Of a stretch of 36,729 nucleotides of DNA, positions 28,215-36,729 are shown in pieces. Location: positions 1-36,729 of the forward strand of contig CANQAQ010000006.1 in the NCBI GenBank assembly GCA_947589275.1, in the 5' to 3' direction. Numbering within the stretch: the stretch's first letter is position 1; each line of letters begins with the position of its first letter. Origin of the DNA: an uncultured Bacilli bacterium (GTDB lineage: Bacteria; Bacillota_I; Bacilli_A; RF39; UBA660). Below the pieces are notes generated by a model, which had not been told where the DNA came from, made no database searches, and was given only the letters and a program-made list of their open reading frames with translations. Made by a program: the position numbers and the translations under genes.

Positions 28215-29159
28215 ATGGATGATAACATAATAAAATATGAACCAAATAATAAATTTAGTGTACTAGATAATTATTCTGAAGAATTAACTAGTAAAACTTA
28301 TATTACTAATCCTGCGATTGCAAGAGAAAATGAAATTAAAAATTTAATTTTAATATTACTTAGTCCTGAAAAATCAGCAGTTTTAACTGGTAAAGCTGGT
28401 ATTGGTAAAACATCTATTGTTGAAGGACTTAGTTATAAAATACAAAATAAAGATGTTCCTAATGCACTTATTAATTCAAAAATATATAAAATAAATACAT
28501 CATCTCTTATTGGTAATTATAATAATGATGGTGATGAAGTATCTAAATTACAAATTTTAATAAATGAAATAATGGGAAAGAAAGACATAATATTATTTAT
28601 AGATGAAATACATACTTTAGTTACTGCATCTAAAAATGGAGAAGTAGATTTTTTAAATATGTTAAAACCTGGTTTAGATAGAGGTGATATTAAATTAATT
28701 GGTGCGACTACTACTCAAGAATTTGAGCAATATTTATTAAAAGATAAAGCATTTTTAAGAAGATTTGAAAAAATAGAAATTGAAGAACCAGATCAAGAAA
28801 CAACAGTAAAAATACTTATGGGAACTGTTAAAAAAATTGAAAATTCTACTAAAGTTAAATGGCCATATACAAATTATGTATTAGAATTAGTATGTAAATT
28901 TTTAGTTAATATGACTAGTGAATATAAAAGAGTTTATGAAAATGGATCTAGATATCCTGATGTATCACTTTCATTATTTTCTAAATGTTTTACATATGCA
29001 AGATTTGAAAATTCAGAATTTGTTACATTTAAACATATATATCAAGCAATTATAAATTGTAATAGTGTATATGATGACGTAATAAAAAAGGAACTTGTAG
29101 TTTTTAAAGAAACATTTAAAGAATATTTAGAAAAAGAAAATGTTGAGATGAAAATATAA
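28215..29159 (+). CDS. Stand-alone Clp (ClpA/B/C NBD1-like) AAA+ ATPase module
   Basis: ARENEIKNLILILL, Walker A GKAGIGKTS, Walker B ILFIDEIHTL, IGATTTQEFEQYLLKDKAFLRRFEKIEIEEP; 314 aa total, no second AAA module. SD AAGGAAG. Confidence 0.88.
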   Translation: MDDNIIKYEPNNKFSVLDNYSEELTSKTYITNPAIARENEIKNLILILLSPEKSAVLTGKAGIGKTSIVEGLSYKIQNKDVPNALINSKIYKINTSSLIGNYNNDGDEVSKLQILINEIMGKKDIILFIDEIHTLVTASKNGEVDFLNMLKPGLDRGDIKLIGATTTQEFEQYLLKDKAFLRRFEKIEIEEPDQETTVKILMGTVKKIENSTKVKWPYTNYVLELVCKFLVNMTSEYKRVYENGSRYPDVSLSLFSKCFTYARFENSEFVTFKHIYQAIINCNSVYDDVIKKELVVFKETFKEYLEKENVEMKI

Positions 29160-29187
29160 AAATGTTCAGTTTAAACTGAACATTTTA
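29159..29187. terminator. Bidirectional terminator between convergent genes
   Basis: AAAATGTTCAGTTT/AAACTGAACATTTT perfect palindrome. Confidence 0.88.
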
Positions 29188-30066
29188 TTATGCATAAACT
29201 AATTGTTTTACATTATTAAGTAATTTTTCTTCATTAAATCTCTTATCATAATTATCATAATTTTCTTTATATAAATTCTTTTTAATTGATTTTATTTCAG
29301 TTGCATTAAAATATTCACTATATTCAATAAATTCATATAAATTATCAATACCATTAAATATTTTATTTATTAATTCTTTATCTATAAATATAGAAACTAA
29401 ACATATATATTTTATATCCCCTTCGTTTAGTATTTTTACAATTAATAATTTATTTTTTTCATTATATTTATCATAATAAGCTTTTGCTAAATGATATAAG
29501 TTTTCTGAATCTAAATTCTTATACAATTTATCTATTACTTCATCTAATTTATTTTTACTTAAATTTTTTGATCTTATTATAAATTCAATTATACTATTAA
29601 TATTTTTATTTTCTATAACCACATCAAAAAGTTCTGCAATATTTTTCTCATTTAAATTTTCACAATTAGCTGCTAAAGATATAATACATCTTATATCTTT
29701 AAGAATACATATTCTTAGTATTAATTTATTAACAGCATCTTCATTTAAATATTTTTCATTATTTATAATAATTTCATGTATTAACCACGGATTTTTTAAT
29801 TTACAAATACTATCTACAATATAATTATGATCTTTAGTATTTTTAATAAGTTTATTAATAAAAATTATGTTACTAGTTTCTAATAATGTATTAATTAAAT
29901 CTTTAATATTATTTACTGATAAATTAGGAATATTTATTAAAAATTTATAAATATATTCCGCGTTTTTTATTTTACATATAGCATTTACTAGTTTATTAAG
30001 GTCATAAGATGAAATATTAGTATTATTTAATGCAAATTCATATATATTAAGTGAATTTAATTTCAT
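29188..30066 (-). CDS. Uncharacterised alpha-solenoid repeat protein (paralogue of 25372..26646)
   Basis: About 31-aa repeats, e.g. IYKFLINIPNLSVNNIKDLINTLLETSNIIFI / IISLAANCENLNEKNIAELFDVVIENKNINS; cap KYICLVSIFIDKELINKIFNGIDNLY. Confidence 0.75.
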   Translation of the reverse strand: MKLNSLNIYEFALNNTNISSYDLNKLVNAICKIKNAEYIYKFLINIPNLSVNNIKDLINTLLETSNIIFINKLIKNTKDHNYIVDSICKLKNPWLIHEIIINNEKYLNEDAVNKLILRICILKDIRCIISLAANCENLNEKNIAELFDVVIENKNINSIIEFIIRSKNLSKNKLDEVIDKLYKNLDSENLYHLAKAYYDKYNEKNKLLIVKILNEGDIKYICLVSIFIDKELINKIFNGIDNLYEFIEYSEYFNATEIKSIKKNLYKENYDNYDKRFNEEKLLNNVKQLVYA

Positions 30067-30137
30067 ACATAACGTTAATATAATAATTTTATTATATATT
30101 TTTTTAAAAATTATAGCTATTCTCCCCCTTTGAAATT

Positions 30138-30163
30138 AAAAATAAACTAGGAAGTTTATTTTT
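30138..30163 (-). terminator. Terminator overlapping the dnaJ stop
   Basis: aaaaataaact/agtttattttt stem. Confidence 0.65.
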
Positions 30164-31292
30164 TAAAAAATTTCTTAAATTTATTTATAAAATCATCTTG
30201 AGAATCTAAATTAGTTTCTGAAAGTGCTTTAAATAAATCTCTTTGTTTTTTATCTAATTTAGTAGGTATCATTACTTTAATAACTATATATAAATCCCCT
30301 ACTTTACTTGAATTAATATATGGTACTCCTTTATTCTTTATTTTATGCTTATCTAAATTTTGTGTTCCTTCTGGAATATTTAATATTATAGTTTCTTTCA
30401 TTAGTGGAACTTCTTTTTTACAACCTAAAGTTGCTTCTACAACATTTATAGGTAATTCCATATATATATCATTATTTTCTCTTTTAAAAATTGGATGTTC
30501 TTCTACTACAAATTCAACATATACATCTCCATTAGGGCCACCATTTATACCAGATTCTCCTTTTTCTTTTATCTTTATTTGATTTCCAGTATCTACACCA
30601 GCTGGTATTGTTATAGAAATAGTTTTTCTTTTTTTAACTCTACCATTCCCATTACAACTACTACAAATTCTTTCAAAAACTTTACCAGTTCCATTACACC
30701 TACTACAAGTTGTTTTAGACATAAAAGATCCAAATAGTGTATTTTGAGATTCTGTTACAGTCCCACTTCCATTACAATTAGGACATGTTTTTTCATTAAA
30801 TCCACCTTTACCATTACATTTATCACATGTATCATATAAATCTAAATTAAAATCTTTTTTTGTTCCATATACTGCTTCCATAAAAGTAATGTTCATTTTA
30901 TATAATGTATCATTACCTTTTCTTGCTCTATTACCTTTTGATCTAGATTGTGATGAAAAACCAAAACCTTGACCAAATACTCCAGAAAGTATATCTGATA
31001 AATCTATATCATCAAATCCAAAACCTGATGAAAATCCTCCATAAGAACCATAACCTGATCCTGCAGTATTATCAAATGCAGCATGACCATACTGATCATA
31101 CATTTTTCTTTTATTTTCATCAGATAAAACTTCATAAGCTTCTTGGACTTCTTTAAATTTTTCAGGAGCATCTTTATCTTTATTTAAATCTGGGTGATAT
31201 TGTTTTGCTAAGCGCCTAAATGCACTTTTTATTTCTTTATCACTAGCATTTTTAGATAATCCCAAAATTTCATAATAATCTCTTTTTGCCAT
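30156..31292 (-). CDS. dnaJ: Chaperone DnaJ
   Basis: [40 protein letters not shown]-rich region, four CxxCxGxG repeats. Start ATG 31292. Confidence 0.97.
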   Translation of the reverse strand: MAKRDYYEILGLSKNASDKEIKSAFRRLAKQYHPDLNKDKDAPEKFKEVQEAYEVLSDENKRKMYDQYGHAAFDNTAGSGYGSYGGFSSGFGFDDIDLSDILSGVFGQGFGFSSQSRSKGNRARKGNDTLYKMNITFMEAVYGTKKDFNLDLYDTCDKCNGKGGFNEKTCPNCNGSGTVTESQNTLFGSFMSKTTCSRCNGTGKVFERICSSCNGNGRVKKRKTISITIPAGVDTGNQIKIKEKGESGINGGPNGDVYVEFVVEEHPIFKRENNDIYMELPINVVEATLGCKKEVPLMKETIILNIPEGTQNLDKHKIKNKGVPYINSSKVGDLYIVIKVMIPTKLDKKQRDLFKALSETNLDSQDDFINKFKKFFKK

Positions 31293-31307
31293 GTACTTCA
31301 CCTTCCA

Positions 31308-33110
31308 TTAATCATTTAATGCTTTAAATTCATTTAATATTTCTTTAAAATAATCAATTGCATTTTTTATAACTTTACTATCATTCATATCTATTCCTAT
31401 TTCTTTAAGTTCATCAACAGGAAATTTTGTACTTCCTAATGATAGAAATTTTAAATAATCATCTCTCATCTTTGTATTACCATTTAATATTTCATTTGTA
31501 ATATAAGTAGCTGCTGAAATAGAAGTAGCATATTTAAATACATAAAAGAAATAGTAAAAATGTGGTACTCTTTCCCATTCATATTTTATATCTTCATCTA
31601 ATATAACTGAATCCTTAAAATATTTTTCATTTAATTTATAATATTCATCACATAAAAACTCACTAGTAAGTATTTCACCATTTTCTACATAATCATATAT
31701 ATTTTTTTCAAATTCTGCAAACATAGTTTGTTTAAATAGTGAAGCTTTATAAAATTCTAATAGTCTATTTAAAATAAATTTCTTCTCATCTTTATTACTT
31801 GCATTTTTAATCATATAGTGTGATAATAGCAACTCATTTACAGTAGATGCAACTTCTGCTACAAAAATACTATATCTAGAATATTGATAAATATTATTTT
31901 TATTAGAAAAATATGTATGAACTGAATGACCTAATTCATGTATAAGAGCAGATACATCATCAAATCTACCTTCAAAATTTAATAATATAAATGGATTTTG
32001 ATTATATGCATCCGTTGAATATGCTCCACTTGTTTTACCTTTATTATTATACACGTCTATACATCTTTCATTAAACATTTTTTTAATTGCATTTATATAA
32101 TCATCACCTAATACTTGTAATGCATTTAATATTATATCTTTTGCTTGTTCATATGTATATATTTTTTCATTTTCATCAATAGTTGAAACATAAATATCAT
32201 ACATGTGTAGTTCATCTAAATTTAATAATTTCTTTTTATATTTATAATATTCTATTAGTGGAGTTATATTATTTGTTACAGTATTAATTAAATTATTATA
32301 TATAGATGTATCTATATCTTCTAAATATAATGCTTCAAACAAAGCATTTTTATAACCTCTTAATTTAGAAATAGTTACATTTGCTTCAATAAAACTAGAT
32401 AAACATTTTGCGATTGAATCTTTATGATTTTTATATGTTTTATACATTAAATCAAATGCTTGTTTTCTTACATTTCTATTTTTAGATGAAATATATATAC
32501 TATAATTACTATCAGTTAATTCTACCTTTTCTTTATTTTCTAATGTAATATAATCAAATGAAAAATCAGAATTAGTAAGTAGATTATAAATATCTTCTGA
32601 ATTATTCATAGCTTTACTAATAGAAGATAGTAACTTTTCTTCAGTTTCAGAAAGCATATATTTTTTATTTCTATATAACCCTTTTAAATATATTTCATAT
32701 TCATCTTTAAGTTTTTCTGATTCTTCATAAAACTTTTCTATATCTTTGTAATTATATTTCATTAAGGTTGGAATTATAAATGAAGATTCTTTTTCATATT
32801 CATTAATTAAATTCATCATTTTACCATAATATTTTTGATATGTTGAATTTGATGTATCTTGATCATATTTACAATGTGAATATAAATATAATTTTTCTAT
32901 ATTACAATCAATTCTCATATATTCTTGTAAACAATTATATAAATTTTGTGCACTTTGCATAATAGTTTTTTCAAACTTTTTTAATTTTTTTATACTTTGT
33001 GATAATTTTTCTATATCTTTTAGAAATTCTTCATCATTTTTATATATACTACTTAAATCCCATTTATATTTTTCTTCTATTTCTTCTCTTTTCTTTTGTT
33101 TAATTTCCAT
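31308..33110 (-). CDS. pepF: Oligoendopeptidase F (M3 family)
   Basis: YKWDLSSIYKNDEEFLKDIE, ALIHELGHSVHTYFSN, FLSLGSTKFPVDELKEIGIDM. Confidence 0.94.
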   Translation of the reverse strand: MEIKQKKREEIEEKYKWDLSSIYKNDEEFLKDIEKLSQSIKKLKKFEKTIMQSAQNLYNCLQEYMRIDCNIEKLYLYSHCKYDQDTSNSTYQKYYGKMMNLINEYEKESSFIIPTLMKYNYKDIEKFYEESEKLKDEYEIYLKGLYRNKKYMLSETEEKLLSSISKAMNNSEDIYNLLTNSDFSFDYITLENKEKVELTDSNYSIYISSKNRNVRKQAFDLMYKTYKNHKDSIAKCLSSFIEANVTISKLRGYKNALFEALYLEDIDTSIYNNLINTVTNNITPLIEYYKYKKKLLNLDELHMYDIYVSTIDENEKIYTYEQAKDIILNALQVLGDDYINAIKKMFNERCIDVYNNKGKTSGAYSTDAYNQNPFILLNFEGRFDDVSALIHELGHSVHTYFSNKNNIYQYSRYSIFVAEVASTVNELLLSHYMIKNASNKDEKKFILNRLLEFYKASLFKQTMFAEFEKNIYDYVENGEILTSEFLCDEYYKLNEKYFKDSVILDEDIKYEWERVPHFYYFFYVFKYATSISAATYITNEILNGNTKMRDDYLKFLSLGSTKFPVDELKEIGIDMNDSKVIKNAIDYFKEILNEFKALND

Positions 33111-33133
33111 ATTATGGTACCTTTCATAGTAAA

Positions 33134-33156
33134 GAAAGTTCTAATTACTAGAACTT
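33134..33156 (-). terminator. Weak hairpin after dnaK
   Basis: aagttcta/tagaactt inverted repeat between dnaK and pepF. Confidence 0.5.
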
Positions 33157-33160
33157 CTAA

Positions 33161-35535
<2,375 letters not shown>

Positions 35536-35549
35536 TACATAACCTTCCT

Positions 35550-36539
35550 TTACTTTTCAATGTTAGATTTTAAAAACTCAAGTAAACTTACAACTCTATC
35601 ATATTCCATTCTTTTTGGACCAAGTATTGCAAGAGTACCTTCTCTTCCATTAACATTATATTTTGTTTTAATTACTGTTAAATCATCATCTATTTGACTT
35701 TCTTTTCCTATATATATATTAATACCACTACTATCTTCTTTAATTGCGGAAACTATATTATTATTATCAAACTTATTAATTAAATTTCTTATTTTATTAG
35801 CATCTGTTGAAAATTCATCGAGTTCTAGTATTTTATTTTTACCTCTCATAGTCATATCATTAAAGTCTTTAAAACTACTAAATGCAGTATAAAATGCATT
35901 ATATAAAATTTCATGATGTTTTACATATTGATTAATGATAGGTTTTATTTCAAATTCTAATTTTTCTTTTACTTCATTTATTGGAGTTCCTACTATAAGC
36001 TTATTAATAAGTTCAACTACTTTATTAACTTCAGATAAATCAGATCCACTTATATTTATAAGTTTATTTTCAACATGACCTTTATCTGTTACTAATATAG
36101 CTGTAACATTTTCTTCATCTATAGGAATTGCTTCTACTTTTTTAAGTCTACTACTTGATGCACTATCTTTAAGTACAATTGCAGTATAATTAGTCATTTC
36201 AGAAATAATTTCTAATCCCTTAACTATAGCATCAGATAACTGAAGTTGATTATTTTGAAAAATAGTTTGAAGTCTAAGCACATCTTCACCAGTCATTTTC
36301 TTAGGTTCCATTAAATTATCTACATAATATCTATAACCTTTTTCAGATGGAATACGACCTGATGAAATATGTGTTTTTTCTAAAAACCCAAGATCTTCAA
36401 GATTTTTCATTTCACTTCTTACAGTAGCAGAAGATACATTAAGAAGATCACATATAGATTTTGAACCTACAGGTTTAGGTACTTTTATATACTCTTCAAC
36501 TATAATTTTAAGTATACTATTTTGTCTTTCACTGAGCAT
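35550..36539 (-). CDS. hrcA: Heat-inducible transcription repressor HrcA
   Basis: MLSERQNSILKIIVEEYIKVPKPVGSKSICDLLNVSSATVRSEMKNLEDLGFLEKTHISSGRIPSEKGYRYYVD. Start moved to ATG 36539 with SD GAGGTG. Confidence 0.95.
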   Translation of the reverse strand: MLSERQNSILKIIVEEYIKVPKPVGSKSICDLLNVSSATVRSEMKNLEDLGFLEKTHISSGRIPSEKGYRYYVDNLMEPKKMTGEDVLRLQTIFQNNQLQLSDAIVKGLEIISEMTNYTAIVLKDSASSSRLKKVEAIPIDEENVTAILVTDKGHVENKLINISGSDLSEVNKVVELINKLIVGTPINEVKEKLEFEIKPIINQYVKHHEILYNAFYTAFSSFKDFNDMTMRGKNKILELDEFSTDANKIRNLINKFDNNNIVSAIKEDSSGINIYIGKESQIDDDLTVIKTKYNVNGREGTLAILGPKRMEYDRVVSLLEFLKSNIEK

Positions 36540-36570
36540 ATATTCACCTCTAATCCAAGCATACAATCTA

Positions 36571-36598
36571 ATTATAGCACTTATTTTAGCAATGTCAA
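36571..36598 (-). promoter_or_regulatory. Sigma-A promoter of hrcA-grpE-dnaK
   Basis: Minus strand TTGACA (36598-36593) - 16 nt - TATAAT (36576-36571). Confidence 0.85.
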
Positions 36599-36612
36599 TA
36601 CTTGAGTGCTAA
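36586..36612 (-). promoter_or_regulatory. CIRCE operator (HrcA binding site)
   Basis: Minus strand TTAGCACTC-N9-CATTGCTAA, versus consensus TTAGCACTC-N9-GAGTGCTAA; right arm 7/9. Confidence 0.88.
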
Positions 36613-36616
36613 AAAA

Positions 36617-36644
36617 ATAAAAGTAGACAAAATTCTACTTTTAT
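36617..36644 (-). terminator. Terminator after the upstream partial gene
   Basis: ataaaagtaga/tctacttttat stem. Confidence 0.7.
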
Positions 36645-36729
36645 ATATTTTCTAATTTAATAATATAATCATCATTTTCTTTACTAAATGATTCTCTATA
36701 TAATTTTAAACATTTTTTATATAAATCTA
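36641..36729 (-). CDS. C-terminal fragment of an unidentified protein, truncated by window edge
   Basis: ...DLYKKCLKLYRESFSKENDDYIIKLENI* open to the window end. Confidence 0.4.
   Translation of the reverse strand, partial: DLYKKCLKLYRESFSKENDDYIIKLENI

Noticed and set aside
30495-31156. Plus-strand ORFs inside dnaJ (30495..30737, 30950..31156)
   Set aside because: Antisense to a high-confidence gene; composition mirrors the Gly/Cys repeats of dnaJ.
36540-36566. N-terminal extension of hrcA (MYAWIRGEY)
   Set aside because: Lies only a few nt from the predicted transcription start and lacks an SD; MLSERQ at 36539 has GAGGTG.

Overview
AT-rich Bacillota-like chromosome segment; almost every coding gene is on the minus strand. 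There are two parts. (1) About 1-15.6 kb is a surface-polysaccharide (capsule/EPS) locus. It has a polyprenyl-P sugar transferase, an acyltransferase-3 gene interrupted by a G10 homopolymer, and a four-gene phosphonate cassette (MobA/LicC-like nucleotidyltransferase, cytidylyltransferase-PEP mutase fusion, iron alcohol dehydrogenase, phosphonopyruvate decarboxylase). It also has GT4- and GT2-like glycosyltransferases, a divergent CDP-alcohol phosphotransferase, a NodB-type deacetylase and a Wzy-like polymerase. The distal end encodes a sialyltransferase-like GT, a CMP-sugar synthetase, a DRE-TIM aldolase fusion and a KdsC-like HAD phosphatase. The most interesting reading is a glycan carrying a 2-hydroxyethylphosphonate-type group plus a keto-sugar acid that may be made without NeuB, with an acylation step that looks phase-variable. 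(2) About 15.8-36.7 kb is housekeeping: a radC-mreC-mreD-spoIVFA/FB-like cluster with a SPOR-like gene, then proS, recD2, mtaB, rsmE, two paralogous alpha-solenoid proteins, an orphan single-module Clp-like AAA+ ATPase, and an hrcA-grpE-dnaK-pepF-dnaJ region with CIRCE. I see no rRNA, tRNA, CRISPR or IS elements. All functional calls come from reading motifs; no searches were run.
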